Assembly: GCA_964396185.1 (NCBI GenBank)
Contig: CAYNEI010000001.1
Location: 227,348 to 291,347, forward strand
Source of the DNA: CAYNEI01 sp964396185
GTDB taxonomy: Archaea; Thermoplasmatota; SW-10-69-26
DNA length: 64,000 bases
Direction: 5' to 3'
Made by a program: the position numbers and the translations under genes. Positions 1 through 8,070 of this stretch are shown here, piece by piece (within the stretch, counting starts at the first letter, position 1; every line of letters begins with the position of its first letter). Below the pieces are notes generated by a model. It saw only the letters and a program-made list of their open reading frames with translations. It had not been told where the DNA came from and ran no database searches.

Positions 1-45
1 GCTCTCCTGGGGCGGTTGTACGTCGAGTCCGATGTCTCGGGTCAT
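1..45 (-). CDS. rps17: Ribosomal protein uS17, N-terminus only (cut by window edge)
   Basis: The first 15 codons read MTRDIGLDVQPPQES, which matches the archaeal uS17 N-terminus (RDIGLDV-P-P). The ATG at 45 overlaps the stop codon of the preceding rnp1 gene by 4 nt (ATGA), the usual coupled arrangement in the archaeal S10/spc region, where uS17 follows Rnp1. uS17 binds 16S rRNA in the small subunit. The rest of the gene lies outside the window. Confidence 0.85.
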   Translation of the reverse strand, partial: MTRDIGLDVQPPQES

Positions 46-338
46 CGATCCACCTTTGCCTTCTTGGTCCGGTCTTCCGGCCGGTAGGCGATCTGGTCCC
101 CATCCAACTGGATGGGGCCGTCGTCCGTGTTGAACGTGAACGATTGACCGGCTTTCGCGACGACACGTCGCGCTCGGCCGGTCTCGAGGGTCAGGGTGTG
201 CATCGTCTCGTCGACGACGGTCCCCTCCAACCCCACAAGGGTCGGGTCGTTGGATACGGCTACGCGGGTGCGGCGGCCGATGAGCTCGCCGCGAGCGAGC
301 TGGTGAGCGCTGGATCGAGCTTCAACGGATCTCGGCAT
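42..338 (-). CDS. rnp1: RNase P protein component 1 (Rnp1/p29)
   Basis: A 98-residue protein matching the archaeal RNase P subunit Rnp1 (eukaryotic Pop4/p29), which forms an Sm-like beta barrel and helps the RNA subunit cleave pre-tRNA 5' leaders. Visible family features are the segment GELIGRRTRVAVSNDPTLVG, then GLEGTVVDETMHTL and a basic tail. The gene lies in its standard archaeal place between the eIF1/SUI1 gene, which it overlaps by 17 nt, and rps17, which it overlaps by 4 nt, so it is translated as part of the ribosomal operon. The length is usual for the short form of the family. Confidence 0.93.
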   Translation of the reverse strand: MPRSVEARSSAHQLARGELIGRRTRVAVSNDPTLVGLEGTVVDETMHTLTLETGRARRVVAKAGQSFTFNTDDGPIQLDGDQIAYRPEDRTKKAKVDR

Positions 339-618
339 GGAACCCCATCCTTTCGAGCTCTTTCTTCACGCGCTCCCGGTGGTCTCCCTGGAGCTCGATG
401 TTCCCGTCCTTGTAGGAACCGCCGCATGCACAGGCGTTCTTGAGGTCCACCGTGAGGCCCTTGACGTCGATGTCCGACGGGTCCAGGCCCTCGACGATCG
501 TGACGGTCTTGCCGTACCGTCGCGTCGTGGTGGAGATCACGATCTCCTGTTGCTCGCGGGCGATCTCTTCGCAGACGCAGATCTCCTTCGGGAGTCCACA
601 CGTGTCACAGACGCTCAT
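322..618 (-). CDS. sui1: Translation initiation factor eIF1/SUI1
   Basis: A 98-residue SUI1-domain protein. In archaea this factor binds the 30S P-site region and promotes accurate start-codon selection. The N-terminus carries four cysteines in a zinc-knuckle-like arrangement (CDTCGLPKEICVCE). The SUI1 core follows, with RRYGKTVTIVEGLD and the segment CACGGSYKDG...IELQGDHRERV. I chose the ATG at 618 because the family N-terminus begins MSVCDTCG; a longer reading frame upstream overlaps rpl29 and has no family similarity. It sits between rpl29 and rnp1, a typical archaeal S10-operon position. Confidence 0.93.
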   Translation of the reverse strand: MSVCDTCGLPKEICVCEEIAREQQEIVISTTTRRYGKTVTIVEGLDPSDIDVKGLTVDLKNACACGGSYKDGNIELQGDHRERVKKELERMGFHAEIR

Positions 619-628
619 GACAACCTCG

Positions 629-823
629 CTAGCTGTTCTCCTCTTCGTTGATGATGGTCTTGATCCGCGCGACGGTGCGACGGAGTTGGCGGATGCGCCC
701 TGGGTCCGGCGGGGCGCCACCCATGGCGGCCACACCGCGCTCGTGCATGAGCTCCTGGCGCATCTCGAGCAGCGTATCCTTGCGCTCGGCGGGGGTCATC
801 TTGCGGATCCGCTCGGGGTTCAT
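629..823 (-). CDS. rpl29: Ribosomal protein uL29
   Basis: A 64-residue helical protein with the family pattern: an N-terminal helix (IRKMTPAERKDTLLEMRQEL) and a C-terminal helix with RIRQLRRTVARIKTIINEE. uL29 binds 23S rRNA near the peptide exit tunnel. Its ATG overlaps the stop codon of rps3 (ATGA at 820-823), implying translational coupling. The 10-nt gap to sui1 is consistent with one operon. Confidence 0.95.
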   Translation of the reverse strand: MNPERIRKMTPAERKDTLLEMRQELMHERGVAAMGGAPPDPGRIRQLRRTVARIKTIINEEENS

Positions 824-1827
824 TCATGTCCCTCCTCAAGCTCCTGGACAGCGCGCTTGATCTTCTTGGACAGCTTGGGCCCGATGCCGCTGACCTCTGC
901 GAGCTCGTCGGCGCTGGCCTCCAGCACGGCCTGGTAGTCGAAGCCCATCCCTTCCAGGGCATCGGCCTTGGCCTTGCCCACGCCTGGGATGTCGGTGAGC
1001 TTGGCGCCTCCCGACCCCCCCGCGGTGGCAGCGGCCTCGACCTCGGCCTCGACCTCTTCGGCCTCAGCGATGTCGGCCTCGATCTGCTCCTCGGTGATCT
1101 TGGAGGGCTCAGGTTCGGCCTCAGCTGGCTTGTCCTCGGAGACCGCCTTCTCGATCTCCTCGTGGGCGGCCTCGGCTTCCTCGCCCTCGGCGGCCTCGTC
1201 GGCGATCTCGACGGCGCGCTCGGTGCGCTTGGCGGTGGCGAGCACGTTGACCTCGTCGGGGAGGCGTGCGTGCTGGTCCATGATGGCCACCTTGACACCG
1301 ATGGTGCCCAGCTTCTTCTTGGCCATGGCGTAGCCCTGCTCCATGAACTGGAGGGCGGGTTCGCCACAGTGCTTGATGTGGCCGGCGGTGAACTTCTCCA
1401 TGCGGCCTCGCGAGCCGGTGAGTTTGCCGGTGAGGATGATCTGGCAGCCCTTGGCACCAGAGCCCATTATGCGGCGCACCGTAGAGTGCCCGGCGCGGCG
1501 GAAGTGCCAGCCGCGCTCGAGGGCCTCGGCCATCTTCTGGGCCATGATCTGAGGGTTGAGGTTAGGATCGCCGGCTTCCTCGACCTCGATCTGCGGGTTG
1601 TCGAGATCGAACTTCTCTGCCAGCTCGCGCGTGATCCGCTGGATCGTCGAGCCGCGGCGTCCGATGACGAACCCGGGGCGCTCAGCGACGAGCCGGATCC
1701 GCAGGCCGAGCGGCGTGCGTGTGATCTCGCAGCCTCCGAACCCGGCGCGGGCGGCCTCGCGGGCGAGGAACTCGCGCATGAGCAGGCGGCGTTTGTTCTC
1801 CTGGATGAGCTTGCGTTCGACAGCCAC
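820..1827 (-). CDS. rps3: Ribosomal protein uS3 with C-terminal helix-hairpin-helix extension
   Basis: 335 residues. The N-terminal KH domain contains the GxxG-type loop in RPGFVIGRRGSTIQ (about residues 50-63), followed by the conserved uS3 C-domain (STVRRIMGSGAKGCQIILTG, about 115-134). uS3 forms part of the mRNA entry site of the 30S subunit. After about residue 200 comes a long acidic Glu/Ala-rich linker, then a separate domain (about 278-330) with two helix-hairpin-helix motifs, LTDIPGVGKAKADALEG and VSGIGPKLSKKIKRA. Many archaeal uS3 proteins have acidic tails; the HhH module is what makes this one long. The start MAVERKLIQENKRR is typical. Confidence 0.93.
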   Translation of the reverse strand: MAVERKLIQENKRRLLMREFLAREAARAGFGGCEITRTPLGLRIRLVAERPGFVIGRRGSTIQRITRELAEKFDLDNPQIEVEEAGDPNLNPQIMAQKMAEALERGWHFRRAGHSTVRRIMGSGAKGCQIILTGKLTGSRGRMEKFTAGHIKHCGEPALQFMEQGYAMAKKKLGTIGVKVAIMDQHARLPDEVNVLATAKRTERAVEIADEAAEGEEAEAAHEEIEKAVSEDKPAEAEPEPSKITEEQIEADIAEAEEVEAEVEAAATAGGSGGAKLTDIPGVGKAKADALEGMGFDYQAVLEASADELAEVSGIGPKLSKKIKRAVQELEEGHE

Positions 1828-1829
1828 GG

Positions 1830-2282
1830 TTACTCACGCTCCTCCTCGAGCACGATCTCGATGTGGACGAGGCTCGTGTTCCACGCGGTGGCGCGGCCAC
1901 GAGCTCGGGGTCGACTGCCTTCGATGACGTTGGCGCGCTGGCAGGCAGCATGGGCCACCTTGAGCTCCTCGGTCTCGAGGCCCTTGTACTCGGCGTTGGC
2001 CTCAGCCTCCTCGATGACAGCGAGGATGCGGCCAGCGGCCTTCACGGGGTACTTGCCGGGCCCGGTGCCTTTCTGGTGGCTGACCGAGCCCATGTGCCGG
2101 CGCACGGGGATGGCGCGCGTCTTGTCCATGGCGCCCTCGAGCGCTTGTTTGGCCTGGTCCAGGGTCATGCCGCGGATGTGGCGACAGATCTCGATGGCGT
2201 CCCGGGGCTTGATCGCGAGCTCGCGACCGAGCGCCTTGGCGGTTCGGTCCGGGTCGGGGTTGACGGAGTAGCCGAGGCCCAT
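1830..2282 (-). CDS. rpl22: Ribosomal protein uL22
   Basis: About 150 residues with archaeal uL22 features: GLGYSVNPDPDRTAKALGRE at the N-terminus, the internal HIRGMTLDQAKQALE, RRHMGSVSHQKGTGPGKYPV, and the C-terminal rRNA-binding segment GSRPRARGRATAWNTSLVHI. uL22 lines the exit tunnel of the 50S subunit. I prefer the ATG at 2282, preceded by a GTGAT Shine-Dalgarno-like sequence; a GTG at 2291 overlapping the rps19 stop would add three residues. The gap to rps3 is 2 nt. Confidence 0.94.
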   Translation of the reverse strand: MGLGYSVNPDPDRTAKALGRELAIKPRDAIEICRHIRGMTLDQAKQALEGAMDKTRAIPVRRHMGSVSHQKGTGPGKYPVKAAGRILAVIEEAEANAEYKGLETEELKVAHAACQRANVIEGSRPRARGRATAWNTSLVHIEIVLEEERE

Positions 2283-2287
2283 GGTGA

Positions 2288-2716
2288 TCACTTCAGCGGC
2301 ATGTACTTGGACGAGCGGGTCGCGCCCACGCCCGGTCCGGTGTGTTCAACTGACTGGCGCGTCATGGCGAACTCCCCGAGCAGGTGCCCGATCATCTCGG
2401 GCTTCACATCGATCCGGAGGAAGTCTTGCCCGGTGTGGATGTGGATCTCCTTCTCCACGAAGGAGGGGAGCACGACCTGGTCTCGCAGGTGCGTTCGGAA
2501 GGGGCCCTCGCCGGACTCCACCTTCTCGATGAAGTCGCGGTGGGCCTGGCTGAGGCCGCGCTTGAGCTTGCGTCGGGCTCGGGAGGGGAGGTGGGGGGCA
2601 AGCTCCTCAAGGCTGAGCTCTTGGAGCTCCTCGAGGGTCATGCCGCGGAACTTGAACTCCTCCTCGCGGCGGGTATCGAGCTTCTCTCGTCGTCGTCGGC
2701 GTCGTCGATCTGCCAT
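2288..2716 (-). CDS. rps19: Ribosomal protein uS19
   Basis: 142 residues. The N-terminus is very basic (seven arginines after MAD), then FKFRGMTLEELQELSLEEL (typical of archaeal uS19), RTHLRDQVVLPSFV, and the conserved C-terminus KPEMIGHLLGEFAMTR, HTGPGVGATRSSKYMPLK. uS19 sits in the 30S head near the A site. It lies between rpl2 (14-nt gap) and rpl22 in the expected order. Confidence 0.95.
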   Translation of the reverse strand: MADRRRRRRREKLDTRREEEFKFRGMTLEELQELSLEELAPHLPSRARRKLKRGLSQAHRDFIEKVESGEGPFRTHLRDQVVLPSFVEKEIHIHTGQDFLRIDVKPEMIGHLLGEFAMTRQSVEHTGPGVGATRSSKYMPLK

Positions 2717-2730
2717 CTTGATCCCTCCGC

Positions 2731-3432
2731 TTACCTCTTCCCGGTGCGCTTGGCGGCGATCGAACCGACCTTGGCGCCTGGCGGTGCGCTTCGCGCCACC
2801 GTCTTGGGCCGGCCGGTGTGTTGTTTGTTCCCCCCGCCGAACGGGTGGTCGACGGGGTTCTTGGCGACCCCGCGGACGACCGGCCAGTAGCGGCCCGTCG
2901 AGCGCAGGATGTGATGCTTCTTCCCGGCCTTGACCAGGGGTTTGTCCTTGAACCCGCCGCCAGCGACGGTGCCGATGGCGGCTCGGCAGGACGGGCTGAA
3001 CTCCTTGAAGGCCCCGGACGGGAGCTGCACGACGATGGCGCCCGGGGATCGGGAGACGATGAACGCGTGGTTGCCAGCCGACCGGCAGAACTTGCCGCCG
3101 TCGCCGGGCTGGCTCTCGATGTTGTACACGTAGGCCCCCTGTGGGATGTCCCCGAGGGGGAGAACGCTGCCCAGGGTGGGATCGCCTTCGCCGATGTGGA
3201 CGGGGTCGCCCACGGCGATGCCCTCTGGGGCCAGCATGGAGTGGACCGTGCCGTCCTCCATGCGCACGATGGCGTGCGGGGAGGAGTGCCCGGGGTTGTG
3301 CTTGATGTCCTCGACCTTCCCGGTCGCCGTGCGGACGCGAGGAAGGGTGTTAGGTGCGTGGTGACGGTGGGAGGGGCTCGTGTACGTGTGTGAGCCCTTG
3401 CCGCGTCGTTGTGCTGGGATCGGTCTGCCCAT
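2731..3432 (-). CDS. rpl2: Ribosomal protein uL2
   Basis: 233 residues, the usual archaeal length. Recognisable segments are the start MGRPIPAQRRGKGSHTYTSP, the central EDGTVHSMLAPEGIAVGD and GDIPQGAYVYNIESQPGDGG, and the C-terminal HPFGGGNKQHTGRPKTV with the conserved histidine region needed for peptidyl-transferase centre assembly. It is the fourth gene of the operon, after rpl23 and before rps19. Confidence 0.96.
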   Translation of the reverse strand: MGRPIPAQRRGKGSHTYTSPSHRHHAPNTLPRVRTATGKVEDIKHNPGHSSPHAIVRMEDGTVHSMLAPEGIAVGDPVHIGEGDPTLGSVLPLGDIPQGAYVYNIESQPGDGGKFCRSAGNHAFIVSRSPGAIVVQLPSGAFKEFSPSCRAAIGTVAGGGFKDKPLVKAGKKHHILRSTGRYWPVVRGVAKNPVDHPFGGGNKQHTGRPKTVARSAPPGAKVGSIAAKRTGKR

Positions 3433-3443
3433 CGTATCTCACC

Positions 3444-3710
3444 TCAGAAGATTCCTACTCGCATCGCGATGTCCTCGGCTTGGACCGAGGGCGGGAACGT
3501 GACGATCGCTCGTTTCTCGCCTTTGGGCGTGATCATGGTTCGGACCCGGGAGACCTCGGTCTCGAACATCTCCTCGATGGCCCACTTGATCTTGGGCTTG
3601 GTCGCGTCCATGTGGACGATGAAGTCGACGGCGTTCTCGTTGTCGAGCCGGTTCATCGTCTTCTCCGTCACGAACGGGTTGATGATGATGTCGTAGGGGT
3701 CCAGGGTCAC
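3444..3710 (-). CDS. rpl23: Ribosomal protein uL23
   Basis: 88 residues matching archaeal uL23: DPYDIIINPFVTEKTMNRLD, then the beta hairpin around NAVDFIVHMDATKPKIKWAIEE, and KKAxV-type C-terminus EKRAIVTFPPSVQAEDIA. uL23 is at the tunnel exit, where signal recognition particle docks. Its ATG overlaps the rpl4 stop codon by 4 nt (3707-3710), so it is translationally coupled to uL4. Confidence 0.95.
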   Translation of the reverse strand: MTLDPYDIIINPFVTEKTMNRLDNENAVDFIVHMDATKPKIKWAIEEMFETEVSRVRTMITPKGEKRAIVTFPPSVQAEDIAMRVGIF

Positions 3711-4468
3711 GCTGTCACCTCCCCGATGGCCTCGAGCGCCGAGGCCGTGTAGAGCGTGAGCCGTCCGGCATCGCCGCCGGGGGCTAGGCGCTCCACGTTG
3801 AGCTCCGTCGGGACCGCGAAGTCCACGCCGGGCAGGTTGCCGCAGGCGCGGGTGACGGGGCCCTTCTCGTGGACCACGAGCAGGATGCTCTTCGGGGTCC
3901 GGTAGCGTCGGCCACGCATCTTGCCCTTGCCGGCTCGAACACCGCGGCCCTGTTTGGCTCGCTCGAGATCTGCACCGACACCGAGCGCCTCGAGGACATC
4001 GGCGAGCTCGCTGGTCGCACCGATGTTCACGAACGCGTCGTCGACGACCAGGGGGACCTGGTCCAACTCGAACTTGTGGCCGCGGGCGGTGATGCGCTCG
4101 GCATCACCGGTGGCCGCGAGGGCTGAAGCGCGCGCGAGCGCGCGCTCCTTCTTGTTGATCTTCTCCGACCAGTCGCGCTCAGCCCGGGGAGGGTGGGCGC
4201 GCCGGCCACCCACGACGGCAGGCGAGAACGTGGCTCGCCGGCCCTGGGTGAGCCGAGGCACCCGGGACACACCGCGTCCTGGGCCCCAGGATTCGTGGGT
4301 CTGCCACCGACCGGCCAGGGGCGAGGCCCCGTAGGGTTGTCGCCGGTTGGCCTGGGAGACGTTGACCGCCTTGCGGATGACGTCCGGGCGGAACGGGGTC
4401 TTGAAAGCGTCCGGGAGCGTCGCGTCGCCCACCGGGGTCCCGTCGAGTCCGAGGATCTTGATGTCCAT
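3707..4468 (-). CDS. rpl4: Ribosomal protein uL4
   Basis: 253 residues with archaeal uL4 signatures: LPDAFKTPFRPDVIRKAV near the N-terminus, then the extended basic loop that reaches the exit tunnel (RVPRLTQGRRATFSPAVVGG, RRAHPPRAERDWSEKINKKE), and the C-terminal globular part with KGKMRGRRYRTPKSILLVV and ARGHKFELDQVPLVV. It is 3 nt downstream of rpl3 and overlaps rpl23. Confidence 0.96.
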   Translation of the reverse strand: MDIKILGLDGTPVGDATLPDAFKTPFRPDVIRKAVNVSQANRRQPYGASPLAGRWQTHESWGPGRGVSRVPRLTQGRRATFSPAVVGGRRAHPPRAERDWSEKINKKERALARASALAATGDAERITARGHKFELDQVPLVVDDAFVNIGATSELADVLEALGVGADLERAKQGRGVRAGKGKMRGRRYRTPKSILLVVHEKGPVTRACGNLPGVDFAVPTELNVERLAPGGDAGRLTLYTASALEAIGEVTA

Positions 4469-4471
4469 GGA

Positions 4472-5473
4472 TCACACCCCCTGCTTGCTGGCTGTGCTGA
4501 TGTACGTGATCTGCGGCTCCGTGACCTCGACGCCGGCACCGTAGCGGATGGCGTGCCGGAAGGCGAGCGCCCGCTTGGAGGGGCCGGGCAGGGTCCCGTG
4601 GAGCAGCATGAAGTCGTTGTTGATCTCACCGTAGCGCACGAAGCCGCCCTCAGGGTTGATCTCCTCGGGGTCCTCGGAGATCTTGAGGACGCGCTTGTTG
4701 AGCTCGGTGCGCTGGTGGTAACCGACCTGGCCAGGCATGGGGACCTGGGGCCGGATGAACCGCGGCTGGAACGGCCCCAGCGGGGAGGCGTCACGACGGT
4801 TCTTGGAGTTCTTGTGGGATTGGAGCTTGACGCCCCATCGCTTGACTGAGCCTTGGTAGCCCTTGCCCTTCGTCACGGCTGCAACGTCGAGCATCTGGCC
4901 GACCTGGGCGAAGTCGGAAACTTTGAAGTCCTGGCCGAGTAGGCTGCCGGCCAGCTCCAGGCGTCCGGCGATGTCGCCGCCGCCGACACGGAACTCGGTG
5001 ATGTCCGGGACCTTTCGGGGTAGGCCGGGGACGAGCTGCGGCCTGTTGTAGGCGAGCACGCGTACGTCGGTGGCCTGATCCGCGTCGAGCTCGTCGACGC
5101 TGCCGGTGCGCTTGCTGTTCAAGTGGACACGGTTGCCAAGCTCGGGGTCGAGCTGGCCGGGATCGGCCCAGACCTCGCCTGCGGCCTTGAGGCCGTAGGG
5201 GGTGTCCTCGTAGACGCGCACGCCGGCGACGCCCATGGGAGGGGCTTCGATGACGGTGACCGCCTCGCGGACCTCTTGACCGGATGTGGTGGAGGTGGGG
5301 CGGTAGTCGACCATCATGATGTGGGTCATGCCGACCTTGAACCCGGAGAAGCCTTGGATGGTGGGCTCGGGTCCGTCGTCGGGCCACGACCTGAAACGTG
5401 CCAGGGGCTGGGGCGCCCGTTTGCGGGGCGAGAAACCGTGTGATCCTCGTTGCGGGTGGCTCTTCTTGGGCAT
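4472..5473 (-). CDS. rpl3: Ribosomal protein uL3, first gene of the operon
   Basis: 333 residues, typical for archaeal/eukaryotic-type uL3. Key segments are MPKKSHPQRGSHGFSPRKRA at the start, GFSGFKVGMTHIMMVD, GKGYQGSVKRWGVK with the HKN-type peptidyl-transferase finger (QSHKNSKNRRDASPLGPFQP), and QVPMPGQVGYHQRTELNKRV. No ribosomal gene lies upstream and a TATA-like box is found about 185 nt before the ATG, so this gene starts the operon rpl3-rpl4-rpl23-rpl2-rps19-rpl22-rps3-rpl29-sui1-rnp1-rps17. Confidence 0.96.
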   Translation of the reverse strand: MPKKSHPQRGSHGFSPRKRAPQPLARFRSWPDDGPEPTIQGFSGFKVGMTHIMMVDYRPTSTTSGQEVREAVTVIEAPPMGVAGVRVYEDTPYGLKAAGEVWADPGQLDPELGNRVHLNSKRTGSVDELDADQATDVRVLAYNRPQLVPGLPRKVPDITEFRVGGGDIAGRLELAGSLLGQDFKVSDFAQVGQMLDVAAVTKGKGYQGSVKRWGVKLQSHKNSKNRRDASPLGPFQPRFIRPQVPMPGQVGYHQRTELNKRVLKISEDPEEINPEGGFVRYGEINNDFMLLHGTLPGPSKRALAFRHAIRYGAGVEVTEPQITYISTASKQGV

Positions 5474-5657
5474 GCTGGACTCTCCAGCGACCGCGGACGG
5501 TCTGATGCCTCTTCCCGGGGCCCACGTCCGACCGTGACGCCCTCAACGCCGCCAGAACCGCGGGGGGTGGCAAGCGTGTCCGGGGATGCGCGCGGCATTG
5601 CCCCGAAGCGTCTGGTGCGGACCGCCTGGAAGGGTAGCGTGGCGAAAGAGGGTCCGG

Positions 5658-5664
5658 TATATAA
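5658..5664 (-). promoter_or_regulatory. TATA box for the ribosomal protein operon
   Basis: On the minus strand this reads TTATATA, an excellent archaeal box A in otherwise GC-rich DNA. Transcription would start near 5635, giving a leader of about 160 nt before rpl3. The 289-nt gap (5474-5762) holds no convincing ORF, so the leader could carry regulation such as autogenous ribosomal-protein binding; no clear hairpin candidate was identified. Confidence 0.6.
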
Positions 5665-5762
5665 CTCTAACGTGCACCCCACGGCTGGGTAGCGCATCGG
5701 GTCCAGTCGAAGCACTGGAAGCACTCGACCGAGCCGTTGGATGGTAGGGTCTCGTCGTGAGC

Positions 5763-6593
5763 TCACCCTGGGAAACCGGGCAGCACGACGTCGGCCCCGC
5801 CGGCGATCGTGTCTCCGTTGCCCGCTGTGGTGAGGGAGAGCGTGTAGGTGCCCGGGCCGAGCGCGTCGGGCCCGGTGGCGTCCATCTTGCGGCAGCTGCA
5901 GCTCTCCTGAACGCCGGGTCCTTCAAGCGTCATGAGCGTCGGGCCTGCGATCCGCGTTGTCCAGGCGAGGAGCAAGGTTCCCTCGATCTCGACGCTCACC
6001 TCGCCATCGGCGACGACCTGGAGGCCTCGGTGCTGGTCCCAGGCCTGCGCGTTCACGGCGGCGTCCTCGAATGCCTTGCCGTCGTAGACGAAGGCGTTCT
6101 CTCCACCGGTCGCGGCGACGAGCTCGACCCCGTCGGCACCCTGGAGCGTGTAGTTCCAGGTGCCTTGCCCGGCCCACCAGAGGACGAGCTGGTAGGCGCC
6201 GGCCTCGCGGTCCGGGAAGCCGAAGTGGACCCCATCGTAAGGCACGGGGATGTCCTCGTAGGCATCGTGGTGGACCTCGAACCCGGCGGCCTCCCCGTCG
6301 ATCCGTACCCCGTCCCCGCCGAAGGTCTGAAGCGTGCTCCAGGTGACCAGCTCACCCACCTCGTCGTAGAGCGCGAGACCGACCTGCTGGGGCCGGGTGT
6401 GGTCCTTCACTCGGAGCTCGCCTCCTGGCTGGGGGCCGTTGGTCTCGAAGGACCAAGCCGCCCAGCCGGACCCGAGGTCCTCGACCTGCTCGAGCACGGG
6501 GGTCTCTGGCTGGTGGTCGGCCTGGGTTACGGAAGCCAGAGGGACGAGGAGAAGGAGGGTGACGATGATCAGGGTTGCGCGGTTGCTCTGCAT
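5763..6593 (-). CDS. Secreted protein of unknown function
   Basis: 276 residues from the ATG at 6593, chosen because it begins a clear signal peptide (MQSNRATLIIVTLLLLVPLA, then SVTQA). The longer frame upstream is a shadow of ctaB. The mature part is acidic and beta-rich and has no transmembrane segment. It includes two adjacent cysteines near the C-terminus (ESCSCRK), and the repeated phrase GxYxLxL/GTYTLSLTTAGNG suggests Ig-like or jelly-roll beta domains. I do not recognise the family. It lies downstream of the ctaA-ctaB fusion on the same strand with a 73-nt gap, so co-transcription is possible but not shown. Confidence 0.7.
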   Translation of the reverse strand: MQSNRATLIIVTLLLLVPLASVTQADHQPETPVLEQVEDLGSGWAAWSFETNGPQPGGELRVKDHTRPQQVGLALYDEVGELVTWSTLQTFGGDGVRIDGEAAGFEVHHDAYEDIPVPYDGVHFGFPDREAGAYQLVLWWAGQGTWNYTLQGADGVELVAATGGENAFVYDGKAFEDAAVNAQAWDQHRGLQVVADGEVSVEIEGTLLLAWTTRIAGPTLMTLEGPGVQESCSCRKMDATGPDALGPGTYTLSLTTAGNGDTIAGGADVVLPGFPG

Positions 6594-6666
6594 GGGGACC
6601 AAGCCTCCAGGTGGTCCATGGCCTAGGGGGTCGTAAGGGTTGTGTGGCCGATGCGTGGGGCAACGC

Positions 6667-8070
6667 TCACGCGACGACCAGCCGATCAGCCACCATGGCC
6701 ACGAAGACGAGCCCCAGGTAGGCGATGGAGACCCAGAAGGCGCCCTTGGCTCGCTTGGCATCGTCCCCGACCACCGCGCCCAGGATGGCCAGCAGGAAGA
6801 GCAGGCCGAGGATCGTGCTGGCCACGAGGTAGACCACGCCCAGGGTGCCCAGGAAGTAGAAGGATGCGGCGACAAGGATCGTGGCCAGCGTGTAGAGGAC
6901 CATCTGGCGCTTGGTGGTCTTGAGCCCGCGGGCGATGGGCATCATGGGGAAGCCGGCGGTCTCGTACTCATCGCGCTTGGCGATGGCCAGCGCCCAGAAG
7001 TGCGGGGGCGTCCAGAGGAAGACGAGCACGCCGAGCAGGATGGCGGGCAGGCCGATCTCGCCGGTGACGGCTGCCCAGCCAACCAGGGCGGGAGCCGCGC
7101 CGGCTGCACCCCCGATGACCACGCCTTGGGGCGTGGAGGGTTTGAGCCAGAGGGTGTAGATGAAGACGTAGAAGACGACGGCGAGCTGGGTGATGACCGC
7201 GGCGAGCACGTTGACCATGAAGGCCAGCATGGTGAACGAAACGGCTGCCAGGGCCAGCGCGTAGGCCAGGGCGTTGGCCGGCGAGATGCGCCCCGTGGCT
7301 ACGGGTCTGGTCCGGGTGCGGTCCATCTGCTTGTCGACGTCGCGCTCGATGACCTGGTTGATGACCCCGCCCGCTCCGGCACCCAGCGCTCCCCCCAGCA
7401 AGGTCCAGAACATCTGGGCGAGACTGAGCTGGGGCCCACCGGGAGCGATCATGATGCCGGTGAAGCCCATGGCCACCAACAGGGCCATGATGCCCGGCTT
7501 GAGCAGTGCGACGTAGTCGCGTAGACCCGCTGGTCCGCTGGAGGAGGGGCCAGGGGGGCTGGGATCACCAGCTCCGGCGTCGGAGGTTGCCCCGGCGCGC
7601 GTCGAGGCGCCGTCTCGGGGGTAGAAGGCGAAGATGGCGGTGGCGACCACGGCGCTGAAGAGCGCTGCGGCCGTGCCCATGTGGAGGGTGGCCAGCGCGC
7701 CGTGGCGCTCGGTGGTGAACCACCAGACCGTGGCTGCGCCCAGCAGGGCCTGGACGGGGAGGAGAACGGCCGCGATGGTGGCCGCGGTGATCAGGCGGCT
7801 GTCGGAGCGGTGGTTGCGCCAGGCGGCGATGGCCATCCAGAGGATCAGCACACCAGCCACGAGTGCGACGAAGCGGTGGCTCCACTCGATGACCATGAGG
7901 TGGTGGGACCAGTCGGGGAACAGGGAGAGCTCACCCGTGACGGGGTGGGCGCAGAGCGGCCAGGCGTCCCGGCAGCCGTAGCCGGCCCCGGAGCCTCGGG
8001 TGTACCCGCCGACGAGGATCGTGAGGTAGGTGGCAACGGCGGTGACGATGGAGAGGTTGCGCAAGCGCAT
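6667..8070 (-). CDS. ctaB: Heme A synthase (half-size CtaA) fused to heme O synthase (CtaB)
   Basis: 467 residues with two modules. Residues 1-150 form four membrane helices resembling one half of CtaA/COX15, with GGYTRGSGAGYGCRDAWPLC, the heme-ligand-type histidine in VIEWSHRFVALVAG and another in ATLHMGTAAAL. A Ser/Pro-rich linker (about 155-178) joins it to a UbiA-family protoheme farnesyltransferase with the prenyl-diphosphate motif NQVIERDVDKQMDRTRTRP and the second motif LGVLVFLWTPPHFWALAIAK. Together they would convert heme b to heme o and heme a for a terminal oxidase in the membrane. A TTTTTG-type box lies about 35 nt upstream. Only one CtaA half is present, as in other archaeal half-size CtaA proteins, so it may dimerise. 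Confidence 0.88.
   Translation of the reverse strand: MRLRNLSIVTAVATYLTILVGGYTRGSGAGYGCRDAWPLCAHPVTGELSLFPDWSHHLMVIEWSHRFVALVAGVLILWMAIAAWRNHRSDSRLITAATIAAVLLPVQALLGAATVWWFTTERHGALATLHMGTAAALFSAVVATAIFAFYPRDGASTRAGATSDAGAGDPSPPGPSSSGPAGLRDYVALLKPGIMALLVAMGFTGIMIAPGGPQLSLAQMFWTLLGGALGAGAGGVINQVIERDVDKQMDRTRTRPVATGRISPANALAYALALAAVSFTMLAFMVNVLAAVITQLAVVFYVFIYTLWLKPSTPQGVVIGGAAGAAPALVGWAAVTGEIGLPAILLGVLVFLWTPPHFWALAIAKRDEYETAGFPMMPIARGLKTTKRQMVLYTLATILVAASFYFLGTLGVVYLVASTILGLLFLLAILGAVVGDDAKRAKGAFWVSIAYLGLVFVAMVADRLVVA

Noticed and set aside
826..2271. Long plus-strand open frame (481 codons) over rps3 and rpl22
   Set aside because: Antisense shadow of two certain ribosomal protein genes in GC-rich DNA; its translation is low-complexity Leu/Gly/Asp without family features.
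5757..6626. Plus-strand open frame opposite the secreted protein gene
   Set aside because: No signal peptide or domain; the opposite strand has a clear signal peptide and sensible composition.
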